Shown here: one piece after another, positions 1 to 5,783 of the stretch | Layout of the letters: each line of letters opens with the position of its first letter | Numbering within the stretch: position 1 is the stretch's first letter | Assembly (NCBI GenBank): GCA_900754495.1 | Contig: CAAEDC010000146.1 | Span: 1-6,192, forward strand | Direction: 5' to 3' | Length of the DNA stretch: 6,192 bases | Source of the DNA: Eggerthellaceae bacterium | GTDB lineage: Bacteria > Actinomycetota > Coriobacteriia > Coriobacteriales > Eggerthellaceae | Notes under the pieces: model-generated | Told to the model about the DNA's origin: nothing | Seen by the model: the letters and a program-made list of their open reading frames with translations, nothing else | Database searches by the model: none | Program-made: the position numbers and the translations under genes

Positions 1-3
1 CCT

Positions 4-21
4 TATATATGTCTTTATAAA
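4..21 (+). promoter_or_regulatory. possible promoter of cca (-10 region)
   Basis: An AT-rich stretch in an otherwise GC-rich window lies 35-50 bases before the cca start. It contains TATAAA at 16-21, five of six bases of the -10 consensus, and a second TATATA-like run at 4-10. The matching -35 would lie outside the window, so this is a tentative call. Confidence 0.4.
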
Positions 22-54
22 GAGGCGTTCGACGACCGGACGGAAGGAGGGGCC

Positions 55-1467
55 ATGTCGACATCCTCGCATTCCTCCGGCGACACCCGCTCCCGCTACG
101 CCGCCGCCTCCCCCGCCCTTCCCGTTCCTCCCCAAGCCCGCCGCGTCATCGAGGTGCTCGAGGCCGCAGGGTTCGAGGCGTGGTGCGTCGGCGGGTTCGT
201 GCGCGATTCCCTTCTGGGAAGACCCGTCTCCGACATCGACATCGCCTGCAGCGCGCTGTGGCCGCAGACCGAGGAGGCGTGCCTGGCGACGGGCATGCGC
301 GTCCACCGCACCGGGGAGAAGCACGGCACCGTCACCGTCGTGTGCGACGATGCGGCTTTCGAGGTGACGACGTTCCGCGTCGACGGGGCGTATTCCGATG
401 CGCGCCATCCCGACGAGGTCCGCTTCGTCCGCTCGCTTAAGGAGGATCTCGCGCGGCGTGATTTCACCATCAACGCGATGGCCTACCACCCCCTCCGCGG
501 ATTGGCCGATCCGTTCGGCGGCCTGGAGGACGCCAGGCGCGGCATCATCAGAACGGTCGGCGATCCGGCGCAGCGGTTCGGCGAGGATGCCCTGCGCATC
601 CTGCGCGCCTGCCGTTTCTCCTCGCAACTGGGCTTCTCCCTTGACGGCGCGACCTATCAAGCGATGCTCGAGGGCAAGAGGGGCTTGCTGCGCGTGTCCT
701 CGGAGCGCATCACCGCCGAACTGCAGAAGCTGCTGCTCGGGGACAACGTGCGCGACGCTCTGCTCCAGACCGTCGATGTGATCTCGGCGGTTCTTCCCGA
801 ACTGGTGGCGATGAAGGGCTTCGACCAATGCACGCCCTACCATTGCCACGACGTTTTGGAGCACACCGCGCGCGCCGTGGCGGGCACTCCGCCCTATCCG
901 CTCGTGCGCTGGGCGGCGCTCTTCCATGACATGGGCAAGCCCGGGGCGTTCTTCAAGGAACCCGGCGGGCGAGGGCATTTCTACGGGCACGCGAAGATCA
1001 GCGTTCCTTTGGCGCGCGGGATCATGGATCGCCTGACGTTCTCGACGGCGTTCCGCGATCGCGTGCTGCTGCTGGTCGAGCGGCACGACGACGTGTTCGA
1101 CGCGACGCCCAGGGCAGTCAAACGGGCGCTCGCGCGGATGGGCGGCGACGTGGAGCTGTTCCGGGCCCTTTGCGATCTGAAGCGCGGCGATGCGAGCGCG
1201 CAGGCTCCGGCCTATGCCGAGGAGCGGATGCGGCGCGCGGACGATCTGCTGCGCGTGCTCGACGGGATCCTGGCGGAAGGCGAGGCGTTCACCCTGAAGC
1301 AACTCGCGGTCAACGGCCGCGACGCGATGGATGCGGGGATCGCGCAAGGGCCGTCCGTGGGTGCGGCGCTTGCGGCGGCATTGGACGCCGTCATCGACGA
1401 GCAGATCCCCAACGATCGCGAGACGCTGCTGGCGTTTCTGGACGAATGGCGCCGGGCGCATTCGTAA
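55..1467 (+). CDS. cca: CCA-adding tRNA nucleotidyltransferase (class II, with HD domain)
   Basis: A 470-residue cytoplasmic enzyme that adds or repairs the 3' CCA end of tRNA from CTP and ATP. The nucleotidyltransferase head shows G46-G47, the metal-binding pair D60-x-D62, the R-R-D-F-T-I-N-A-M-A motif near 134-143 and the F-G-E-D-A-L-R-I-L-R-A motif near 175-185, all typical of the class II CCA/poly(A) polymerase family. An HD domain follows (about 265-350, with H270, H291-D292 and H312), as in HD-bearing CCA enzymes. The start is ATG at 55, preceded by GGAAGGAGG; the first 30 residues are Ser/Ala/Pro-rich and outside the conserved domain, but the next Met is only at residue 81. It faces a convergent tRNA pair that already encodes CCA, so end repair is a likely role for those tRNAs. 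Poly(A) polymerase activity cannot be excluded from sequence alone. Confidence 0.92.
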   Translation: MSTSSHSSGDTRSRYAAASPALPVPPQARRVIEVLEAAGFEAWCVGGFVRDSLLGRPVSDIDIACSALWPQTEEACLATGMRVHRTGEKHGTVTVVCDDAAFEVTTFRVDGAYSDARHPDEVRFVRSLKEDLARRDFTINAMAYHPLRGLADPFGGLEDARRGIIRTVGDPAQRFGEDALRILRACRFSSQLGFSLDGATYQAMLEGKRGLLRVSSERITAELQKLLLGDNVRDALLQTVDVISAVLPELVAMKGFDQCTPYHCHDVLEHTARAVAGTPPYPLVRWAALFHDMGKPGAFFKEPGGRGHFYGHAKISVPLARGIMDRLTFSTAFRDRVLLLVERHDDVFDATPRAVKRALARMGGDVELFRALCDLKRGDASAQAPAYAEERMRRADDLLRVLDGILAEGEAFTLKQLAVNGRDAMDAGIAQGPSVGAALAAALDAVIDEQIPNDRETLLAFLDEWRRAHS

Positions 1468-1489
1468 GCGGAAACCGATCCCTCGGTCT

Positions 1490-1503
1490 CTCGGTGTGCC
1501 GAG
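1490..1503 (+). terminator. weak hairpin after cca
   Basis: CTCGG-TGTG-CCGAG forms a 5-bp stem 22 bases after the cca stop codon. No T-run follows. The stronger hairpin at 1528-1555 may serve both convergent units, so this one is only a possible contributor. Confidence 0.2.
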
Positions 1504-1527
1504 CGGCGCGAAGGAGGAGGAAAGCAA

Positions 1528-1555
1528 GAGGCCGGGAGTTTTCGCTCCCGGCCTC
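1528..1555 (-). terminator. intrinsic terminator of the tRNA unit, perhaps bidirectional
   Basis: A perfect 11-bp inverted repeat (GAGGCCGGGAG at 1528-1538, its complement at 1545-1555, 6-base loop). Read on the minus strand it begins 8 bases after the encoded CCA of tRNA-Glu and is followed by TTGCTTTCC, a T-rich tail. On the plus strand it lies 60 bases after cca with a poorer tail, so it may also end cca transcripts. Confidence 0.75.
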
Positions 1556-1563
1556 GATGTTCT

Positions 1564-1640
1564 TGGTAGCTCCGACCGGATTCGAACCGGCGACCTTCGC
1601 CTTGAGAGGGCGACGTCCTAAACCGCTAGACGACGGAGCC
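1564..1640 (-). tRNA. tRNA-Glu (anticodon CTC), CCA encoded
   Basis: On the minus strand all arms of the cloverleaf can be drawn. The acceptor is GGCTCCG/CGGAGCT, with a G1-U72 wobble I also recall from actinobacterial tRNA-Glu. The anticodon stem is TCGCC/GGCGA around the loop CTCTCAA, giving anticodon CTC, which reads GAG. The T arm is GCCGG-TTCGAAT-CCGGT. Discriminator A is followed by CCA at 1566-1564. It lies 27 bases after tRNA-Gln, in the same predicted transcript, and just before the 1528-1555 hairpin. Confidence 0.95.
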
Positions 1641-1667
1641 ATATGTGCGCTGCGCTGATCGTAAAAG

Positions 1668-1741
1668 TGGCTGGGGTGGAAGGAGTCGAACCCTCACAGA
1701 CGGAACCAGAATCCGTTGTACTGCCATTATACGACACCCCA
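1668..1741 (-). tRNA. tRNA-Gln (anticodon CTG), CCA encoded
   Basis: Minus-strand cloverleaf with acceptor TGGGGTG/CACCCCA, U1-A72 as usual for tRNA-Gln. The anticodon stem ACGGA/TCCGT encloses the loop TTCTGGT, giving anticodon CTG, which reads CAG. The T arm is GAGGG-TTCGACT-CCTTC. Discriminator G is followed by encoded CCA (1670-1668). It is the first tRNA of the two-gene unit, about 50 bases from the predicted transcription start. Confidence 0.95.
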
Positions 1742-1757
1742 TCGGCTTTCCCCGATG

Positions 1758-1791
1758 CTCGCGTCGCGTTTCCGCAACGCTTGAGCGCGAG
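1758..1791 (-). other. structured 5' leader of the tRNA transcript
   Basis: At the predicted 5' end of the tRNA transcript the inverted repeat CTCGCG (1758-1763) / CGCGAG (1786-1791) encloses a second one, GCGTT (1766-1770) / AACGC (1776-1780). The leader would therefore start as a two-tier stem-loop. It may protect the 5' end or present the precursor for RNase P; this role is inferred. Confidence 0.35.
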
Positions 1792-1796
1792 TGAAT

Positions 1797-1825
1797 ATAT
1801 TAGAGATGAGATCCCGGTTCGTCAA
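1797..1825 (-). promoter_or_regulatory. sigma-70-type promoter of the tRNA-Gln/tRNA-Glu unit
   Basis: On the minus strand TTGACG (1825-1820) and TAATAT (1802-1797) are spaced by exactly 17 bases, each matching five of six consensus positions. Transcription should begin near 1790, about 50 bases before tRNA-Gln. This is the best promoter in the window, as expected for stable RNA genes. Confidence 0.85.
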
Positions 1826-1837
1826 CCCCTCTTCCCG

Positions 1838-1854
1838 ACTTTTTTGAAAAAAGT
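1838..1854. promoter_or_regulatory. A/T palindrome upstream of the tRNA promoter (UP-element-like)
   Basis: A perfect 17-bp palindrome: ACTTTTTT, a central G, then AAAAAAGT. It lies about 13 bp upstream of the -35 box of the tRNA promoter (roughly -48 to -65). A-tracts in this position are typical of UP elements at strong stable-RNA promoters, although the distance is on the long side. A protein binding site is an alternative. Confidence 0.4.
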
Positions 1855-1860
1855 TTGCGA

Positions 1861-2206
1861 TTAGAGGATCGGATGCGAAAAGCGAAGGCGAAAGCGGGGA
1901 AAGCCACGCCTCGAGAGCGCAGCGAGGACGCGGTGCGGTGTGGGTCGGGACGCAGCACGGGTTCGGAGCAGCATGGCCACGGCGCGACGTAAGCGCGGCG
2001 AAGGGCAGAGCGCGGCAGAGGCGCACCGCAGTGCCGTGCGGCAGGGATGCGACGCGGTGCGAATCGAGGCGTGACGTTGGCGTGGTGCGACAGGACACGG
2101 CGCTGATGCAGTACGGGATGCGGCGGGGGGCACGACGCACGCGGTACGTCAGGGACGCAGCACGGCAGGAGCGCGACGCGCGCAGGGCGCCAGGACGCTG
2201 GCGGAA
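1861..2206. other. non-coding, strand-skewed region with degenerate short repeats
   Basis: 346 bases between the tRNA promoter and the thiD stop. Open frames cross it on both strands, but none has a convincing ribosome site or a recognisable protein. The plus strand is markedly richer in G than C; for example, 28 G against 15 C in 1921-1980. A 14-bp exact direct repeat (GGGACGCAGCACGG) occurs at 1947-1960 and 2152-2165, with looser relatives near 1926, 2044 and 2115. A thiD transcript running into this region would be C-rich and G-poor, as in Rho loading sites. A 6-bp hairpin at 2188-2203 (CGCCAG-GACG-CTGGCG) sits 3 bases after the thiD stop, with no T-run. Confidence 0.5.
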
Positions 2207-3007
2207 TCAGCGGTGCACCCACATGTGGTCGAGCGGACCGGAGCCCCTTCCCAGGTCGAGACCCGTCGACAGCGCGCCGCGCACGTACTCCTTGGCGTCG
2301 GCGACCGCCTCCTCGAGCGTCTTGCCCTGGGCGAGGCCCGAGGCGATGGCGGAGGAGAGCGTGCAGCCCGTGCCGTGCGTGTTGGCGGTGTCGATCCGGG
2401 CGGCGCGGAACCATCGATGCGAGCCGTCCGGCAGGACGAGCACATCGTCGGCCGACGCCGTCCCGTGCCCGCCCTTCACGAGCACCGCGGTCGCTCCCCC
2501 CTTCGCGGCGGCGCGCTCGACGATCGCGTTGGCCGCGCGCAGCATCGAGTCGTCGTCCACCACCGGGAACCCCGCCAGCACCTCGGCCTCGGGCATGTTG
2601 GGCGTCACGATGTCGGCAAGCGGGACGAGCGCGTCCGCCAGGGCGGAGACGGCTCCCCCGTCGATGAGGCGCGAGCCGCTCGTCGCGACCATCACCGGAT
2701 CGACGACGACGTTGCGGGCGCGATGCGCCGAAAGACGCTCGGCGATGACCTCGATGATCTCCGCCGACGATACCATGCCCACCTTCACCGCAGCGGGCGG
2801 GATGTCCTCGAACACCGCATCGATCTGATCCGCGACGATGCGCGGAGTCGCCTCCATCACCGAGCGCACGCCGAGGGTGTTCTGGGCCGTGAGCGCCGTG
2901 ATGGCGGTCTCGGCGAACAGCCCGTGCGCGGCGATCGTCTTGATGTCGGCCTGGATGCCCGCGCCGCCGCTCGAGTCCGAGCCCGCGATGCTCAGGACGG
3001 CGTTCAT
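2207..3007 (-). CDS. thiD: hydroxymethylpyrimidine/phosphomethylpyrimidine kinase ThiD
   Basis: A 266-residue ribokinase-fold enzyme that phosphorylates HMP to HMP-P and HMP-P to HMP-PP for thiamine synthesis. Visible family motifs: [14 protein letters not shown] at 8-21, V-D-P-V-M at 102-106, T-P-N-x-x-E-A at 135-141, K-G-G-H at 178-181, and the anion-hole motif H-G-T-G-C at 211-215 with C215. Length is normal for the family. The start ATG at 3007 overlaps the thiC stop codon (ATGA), follows AAGGGGG at a good distance and begins exactly where ThiD homologues usually begin. A longer in-frame start at 3091 would lie deep inside thiC and is unlikely. It is the last gene of the thiamine block and should share the riboswitch-controlled thiC transcript. 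A related pyridoxal kinase is the main alternative; the thiC context favours ThiD. Confidence 0.95.
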   Translation of the reverse strand: MNAVLSIAGSDSSGGAGIQADIKTIAAHGLFAETAITALTAQNTLGVRSVMEATPRIVADQIDAVFEDIPPAAVKVGMVSSAEIIEVIAERLSAHRARNVVVDPVMVATSGSRLIDGGAVSALADALVPLADIVTPNMPEAEVLAGFPVVDDDSMLRAANAIVERAAAKGGATAVLVKGGHGTASADDVLVLPDGSHRWFRAARIDTANTHGTGCTLSSAIASGLAQGKTLEEAVADAKEYVRGALSTGLDLGRGSGPLDHMWVHR

Positions 3008-4356
3008 CGGGATCCCCCTTCGTCCGACAGGTCGACGACGAGCCCGTCCATGATCTGGTTGACCGTGCGCATCGCGCACATCTGGCCGCACATCGTGCAG
3101 GTGCCCTCGTTGGACGGCGGGGCGCTTTCGAAATAACGGCGCGCCTTGACCGGATCGAGCGCCTCGGCGAACATGCCCTCCCAGTCCACGCGGCGGCGCG
3201 CATCGCTCATGCGGTTGTCCCGGTCGCGGGCGCCGGGGATCCCCTTGGCGATGTCGGCGGCATGCGCGGCGATCTTGGTGGCGACCAGGCCCTCGCGCAC
3301 ATCGTCGGCGTCGGGCAGGCGCAGATGCTCCGCCGGCGTCACGTAGCAGAGGAAGTCGGCCCCCGACGAGGCCGCGACCGCCCCGCCGATCGCGGCGGTG
3401 ATATGGTCGTAGCCGGGCGCGATGTCGGTGACCAGCGGCCCGAGCACGTAGAAGGGCGCGTTATGGCACAGGCGCTTCTCCATCTTCATGTTGGCGGCGA
3501 TCTCGTCGAGCGACATGTGGCCAGGGCCCTCGACCATCACCTGCACGCCCGCATCCCATGCGCGGCGCGTGAGCTTGCCGATCTCGATGAGCTCGGCGAT
3601 CTGCCCCGCGTCGCTGGCGTCGTAGGTGCTGCCCGGGCGCATCGCGTCGCCGATGCTGATGGTGACGTCGTGCTCGTGCAGGATCTCGAGCACCTCGTCG
3701 TAGTGCTCGTAGAAGGGGTTCTCGTTGCCCGTCGCCTCCATCCAGGCGAAGATGAGCGAGCCGCCGCGGCTGACGATGTTGGTGAGGCGGCCGGTCTCCT
3801 TGAACGACTCGAGGACGCGGCGGTTCATGCCGGCATGCACGGTGACGAAGTCGACGCCGTCCTCGGCATGGCGGCGCACCACGTCGAGGAAATCCTCGGC
3901 GGTGATGGTGATGAGCGCCTTCTCCAGATAGCCGATCGCATCGTACATCGGCACGGTTCCGATCATCGCGGGGGACTTCTCGATCAGGCGCGTGCGGAAG
4001 CTCTGCGTCTTGCCGCTGTTGGACAGGTCCATGATCGCCTCGGCGCCCAGTTCGAGCGCCACCTCGACCTTGCGCCACTCCTCCGCCTCGTCGGCAAGGT
4101 CGCCCGAGATGCCCAGGTTGACGTTCACCTTGGTGCGCAGGCCCTCGCCCACCCCCTCCGGTGAGAGCGACGCGTGGTGGATGTTGGCGGGGATGGCGAT
4201 GCGCCCTGCGGCGACGCCGGCGCGGATGAACTCCGGATCCCGGCCCTCCTTGCGCGCGACCTCGGCCATCTGGGGCGTCACCACGCCGGCGCGGGCGAAA
4301 TCGATCTGGGTCACAGGCTGTGCGGACGCATGCCGCTCATCGACGAGACGGGACAT
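3004..4356 (-). CDS. thiC: phosphomethylpyrimidine synthase ThiC (short form)
   Basis: A 450-residue radical-SAM enzyme that converts the purine intermediate AIR into HMP-P, the pyrimidine half of thiamine. Recognisable blocks include V-N-V-N-L-G-I-S at 77-84, D-L-S-N-S-G at 110-115, I-G-D-A-M-R-P-G at 235-242, V-E-G-P-G-H at 275-280 and a long conserved stretch from about 300 to 348. The C-terminal iron-sulfur cysteines are C420, C423 and C427. This is a CX2CX3C arrangement, one residue shorter than the CX2CX4C usually quoted for ThiC. It lacks the large N-terminal domain of the roughly 600-residue proteobacterial and plant forms, like ThiC of many anaerobes and archaea. The start ATG at 4356 follows GAAGGGAG, which lies in the 3' end of the TPP riboswitch. 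It overlaps thiD by 4 bases, so the two are probably translationally coupled. Confidence 0.97.
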   Translation of the reverse strand: MSRLVDERHASAQPVTQIDFARAGVVTPQMAEVARKEGRDPEFIRAGVAAGRIAIPANIHHASLSPEGVGEGLRTKVNVNLGISGDLADEAEEWRKVEVALELGAEAIMDLSNSGKTQSFRTRLIEKSPAMIGTVPMYDAIGYLEKALITITAEDFLDVVRRHAEDGVDFVTVHAGMNRRVLESFKETGRLTNIVSRGGSLIFAWMEATGNENPFYEHYDEVLEILHEHDVTISIGDAMRPGSTYDASDAGQIAELIEIGKLTRRAWDAGVQVMVEGPGHMSLDEIAANMKMEKRLCHNAPFYVLGPLVTDIAPGYDHITAAIGGAVAASSGADFLCYVTPAEHLRLPDADDVREGLVATKIAAHAADIAKGIPGARDRDNRMSDARRRVDWEGMFAEALDPVKARRYFESAPPSNEGTCTMCGQMCAMRTVNQIMDGLVVDLSDEGGSR

Positions 4357-4363
4357 TCGGTTC

Positions 4364-4460
4364 TCCCTTCGTTGGCATTACCCATGTCAGGTTCTGCGGG
4401 TCGGGGCGTGCGCGCCCCCTCTCAGCCCGCCGCGCGCCTGCGCGCCTCGCGAGCTCCCCG
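4364..4460 (-). promoter_or_regulatory. TPP riboswitch (THI box) controlling thiC-thiD
   Basis: Read on the minus strand the leader carries the THI-box signatures in order: CGGGGAGC (4460-4453), GCTGAGAGG (4426-4418), AACCTGA (4393-4387), GGGTAATGCC (4383-4374) and GAAGGGA (4370-4364). GCTCGC (4454-4449) pairs with GCGGGC (4430-4425) to form the arm before the GCTGAGA loop; that arm is extended by a GC-rich hairpin. A second small hairpin, CGCCCC/GGGGCG (4403-4408 with 4413-4418), sits in the other variable position. The GAAGGGAG at the 3' end is also the thiC ribosome site, only 7-8 bases before ATG, and no separate terminator hairpin is seen. TPP binding therefore most likely blocks translation initiation. 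I could not find a strong closing P1 stem. Confidence 0.95.
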
Positions 4461-4462
4461 GC

Positions 4463-4481
4463 GCCGTCCTCCCTCGACGGC
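4463..4481 (-). other. 5' hairpin of the thiC leader
   Basis: GCCGTC-GAGGGAG-GACGGC on the minus strand is a perfect 6-bp stem with a 7-base purine loop. It begins close to the predicted transcription start and ends 2 bases before the riboswitch aptamer. It may stabilise the 5' end of the transcript; its function is unknown. Confidence 0.4.
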
Positions 4482-4489
4482 ACGGCTTC

Positions 4490-4517
4490 AGTATAAGCAC
4501 GCGGACGGGCCGCGCAA
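4490..4517 (-). promoter_or_regulatory. probable promoter of thiC-thiD
   Basis: On the minus strand TATACT (4495-4490) matches five of six bases of the -10 consensus. TTGCGC (4517-4512) is a weak -35 at 16-bp spacing. The predicted start near 4483 gives a leader of about 127 bases that contains the whole TPP riboswitch. The promoter lies within 40 bases after the upstream kinase gene, so thiC-thiD can be transcribed apart from it. A 6-bp inverted repeat ACGCGG/CCGCGT (4499-4504 and 4519-4524) brackets the -35 box. Confidence 0.6.
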
Positions 4518-4524
4518 GCCGCGT

Positions 4525-5154
4525 TTACGGCAAAGGATGGAAAACGAGGACCGTCCCCCGCTCCACGCCGATCGTCGCCGGCTGCCCGATGAACTCGTTG
4601 GAGATGCCGCGCGACACGCGGCTGGTGAGCGGCTCGTCGTCCATGGAGTAGAGCAGGCCGGTCTCGATGACGCCCTCGACGCGGTCGTTGAGGGCGATGA
4701 CCGACACGATGCCCTCGTCGAGCGCGGGCAGGTCGTACACGTCGGGGCCGGTCAACGCGCGGACGGCGAAATCCTCGCCGATGCCCGTGACGTAGGCGCC
4801 GCGCTCGGAGAACTTGGCGAACAGCTGCAGGTTGGCGAGCGTGTGGTCGAGCCGGCCGGAGAGGCCGCCGTAGACGTAGAGGTCGTCCTGCTTCCAATAG
4901 ATCGCCTTCTCCATGGCGAGCTCCATGTCCGTCTTGTCCTTTTTGACGGGATGGCGCGACACGCGGCGGCATTTGGGGACGTATCCGAGGGAGTCGAAAT
5001 CGCCTACGGCCATATCGGGCACGACGCCGATGGACTCCAGATGCGCGAAACCTCCGTCGACCGCGATGATGAAGTCGAAGAACCCGCCGTCCATCTGGAA
5101 CTTGAAGTGATCCGCGTTGAAATCGGCGGCGCCGACAAGCGCGCAATGAGCCAT
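4525..5154 (-). CDS. thiN: thiamine pyrophosphokinase
   Basis: A 209-residue enzyme that transfers pyrophosphate from ATP to thiamine, giving the cofactor TPP. The family signatures are clear: A-V-D-G-G at 31-35, G-D-F-D-S-L at 51-56, D-K-T-D-x-E-L-A at 73-80, G-R-L-D-H-T-L-A-N at 100-108, and a C-terminal S-R-G-I-S-N-E-F block at 181-188 that in homologues contacts thiamine. Length is typical for bacterial TPK. The start ATG at 5154 has a strong AGGAGG five to six bases upstream. An upstream in-frame ATG at 5187 has no ribosome site. It precedes thiC in the same direction but lies outside the riboswitch-controlled leader, so it may be made even when TPP represses thiC. Its product is the ligand of that riboswitch. 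Confidence 0.93.
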   Translation of the reverse strand: MAHCALVGAADFNADHFKFQMDGGFFDFIIAVDGGFAHLESIGVVPDMAVGDFDSLGYVPKCRRVSRHPVKKDKTDMELAMEKAIYWKQDDLYVYGGLSGRLDHTLANLQLFAKFSERGAYVTGIGEDFAVRALTGPDVYDLPALDEGIVSVIALNDRVEGVIETGLLYSMDDEPLTSRVSRGISNEFIGQPATIGVERGTVLVFHPLP

Positions 5155-5192
5155 GCGTCCCTCCTCGAAAACCTGCAGGTCGAGCATAAGCA

Positions 5193-5381
5193 GCTGAGGC
5201 TTTTCACAGTGCTCCGGATTCGCGGGGTCGCGCAGACGCGGCGTGCAACGGGCGCGCATCGAGCAAGCCCTCTGACTTGCTCGATCTCCCTCTATGCGCC
5301 GAAGCGGGCGCGTCCTGTGCGGCTCGCCTGAGCAGGCATTTCGGGATCGCATGAAGACGGGGTGCTGTGGAAAGCCTCAGC
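5193..5381 (+). ncRNA. candidate 6S-like rod-shaped regulatory RNA
   Basis: This 189-base stretch folds on the plus strand into one long unbranched rod. The ends pair without a gap for 24 bp (5193-5216 with 5358-5381). A tandem G-A/G-A step follows, then 4 bp (5219-5222 with 5352-5355), a bubble, a 16-bp stem with one bulge (5225-5240 with 5309-5325), a 6-bp stem (5251-5256 with 5295-5300) and a perfect 10-bp terminal hairpin (5258-5285). About nine pairs are G-U wobbles on the plus strand and would be A-C mismatches on the minus strand, so the fold is plus-sense. The 3' side of the bubble is longer and can form a small hairpin. Size and shape fit 6S RNA, which mimics an open promoter and binds RNA polymerase. 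No convincing promoter was found, so the gene name is left open. Confidence 0.5.
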
Positions 5382-5390
5382 GGTCGAGTA

Positions 5391-5418
5391 GTTTCGCCGG
5401 CCGTCAGGTCGGCGAAAC
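5391..5418. promoter_or_regulatory. 28-bp palindrome just upstream of the rnpB -10 box
   Basis: GTTTCGCCG (5391-5399) and its exact complement CGGCGAAAC (5410-5418) are separated by 10 bases. It ends 2 bases before the rnpB -10 box and covers the place where a -35 box should be. It could be a regulator binding site, or a tail-less terminator hairpin for the RNA candidate that ends at 5381. Confidence 0.5.
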
Positions 5419-5420
5419 GA

Positions 5421-5426
5421 TATAAT
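5421..5426 (+). promoter_or_regulatory. rnpB promoter, -10 box
   Basis: A perfect TATAAT ends 7 bases before the predicted 5' end of RNase P RNA at 5434, the right distance for a start there. No recognisable -35 box exists at 16-18 bp spacing; a palindrome occupies that position instead. Confidence 0.8.
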
Positions 5427-5430
5427 ACCA
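5422..5430 (-). promoter_or_regulatory. possible extended -10 promoter facing thiN
   Basis: On the minus strand TGG-TATTAT overlaps the rnpB -10 box. It is an extended -10 with five of six hexamer bases. It would start a transcript near 5415 with a leader of about 260 bases before the thiamine pyrophosphokinase gene. No other promoter for that gene is apparent, but no -35 was found either. Confidence 0.3.
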
Positions 5431-5433
5431 CAT

Positions 5434-5775
5434 GCGAGTGGGCCAGACGGTCGCGTGCCCTCGCGGCGCGAGGAAAGTCCGGGCTCCAAAGGGCAGGATG
5501 CCAGCTAACGGCTGGGCGGGGCGACCCGACGGACAGTGCCACAGAAAAGAAGACTCCCCCGCTTGAGCGGGAGAAAAGCTGAAACGGTGCGGTAAGAGCG
5601 CACCAGCGCGTTGGCAACAGCGCGGCTTGGCAAACCCCATCCGGAGCAAGCGCAAATAGGAACGCGATACGGCCGCCCTTCCGTGCGTTCGGGTTGCGTG
5701 CTAGAGACGCCTGGCGACAGGCGTTCGAGATAAATGGCCGTCCCACGACAGAACCCGGCTTATCGGCCCGCTCGC
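5434..5775 (+). ncRNA. rnpB: RNase P RNA (class A)
   Basis: The catalytic RNA of RNase P, which removes 5' leaders from precursor tRNAs. The ends form a perfect 11-bp P1 helix (5434-5444 with 5765-5775, one U-G pair). Universal core sequences appear in order: GAGGAAAGTCCGGGCTCC from 5470, the GACAGTGCCACAGAAA block near 5533, GGTAAGAGCGCACCAGC near 5591, GGCAAACCCC with GGAGCAAG and AAATAGG between 5628 and 5660, and ACAGAACCCGGCTTA near 5748, which forms P4 with the first block. The roughly 342-base length and layout are those of class A (ancestral) RNA. It is preceded by TATAAT at 5421-5426 and followed by a long hairpin. The tRNA unit and CCA enzyme in the same window act in the same maturation pathway. 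Confidence 0.97.
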
Positions 5776-5783
5776 AGACGAAA

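Noticed and set aside
1926..2165. CRISPR or true tandem repeat array
   Set aside because: The repeated units are short, degenerate and irregularly spaced (about 20 to 100 bases), with only one exact 14-bp pair.
3008..3091. Upstream start for ThiD adding 28 residues
   Set aside because: The extra part lies inside thiC, is Arg-rich and unlike ThiD, while the ATG at 3007 has a good ribosome site and the ATGA overlap.
1800..3203. Long minus-strand open frame of 467 codons across thiD and the non-coding region
   Set aside because: It is a shadow in another frame of thiD and thiC, extended by the stop-poor GC-rich stretch; its sequence is Arg/Ala-rich without any recognisable motif.
1938..4164. 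Several plus-strand open frames of 290-300 codons opposite thiD and thiC
   Set aside because: They are antisense shadows produced by GC-rich codon use; the minus strand encodes well-conserved enzymes there.
5155..5187. Upstream ATG at 5187 as start of thiamine pyrophosphokinase
   Set aside because: No Shine-Dalgarno sequence precedes it, whereas AGGAGG stands directly before the ATG at 5154.
4174..5331. Plus-strand open frame of 385 codons opposite the thiC leader and thiN
   Set aside because: It runs antisense through the riboswitch and the kinase gene and has no known motif.
5193..5381. Signal recognition particle RNA or tmRNA as identity of the rod-like RNA
   Set aside because: The conserved GGAAGCAGCC-type apical core of SRP RNA is missing, and tmRNA would need a tRNA-like Ala end and a tag reading frame, neither of which is seen.
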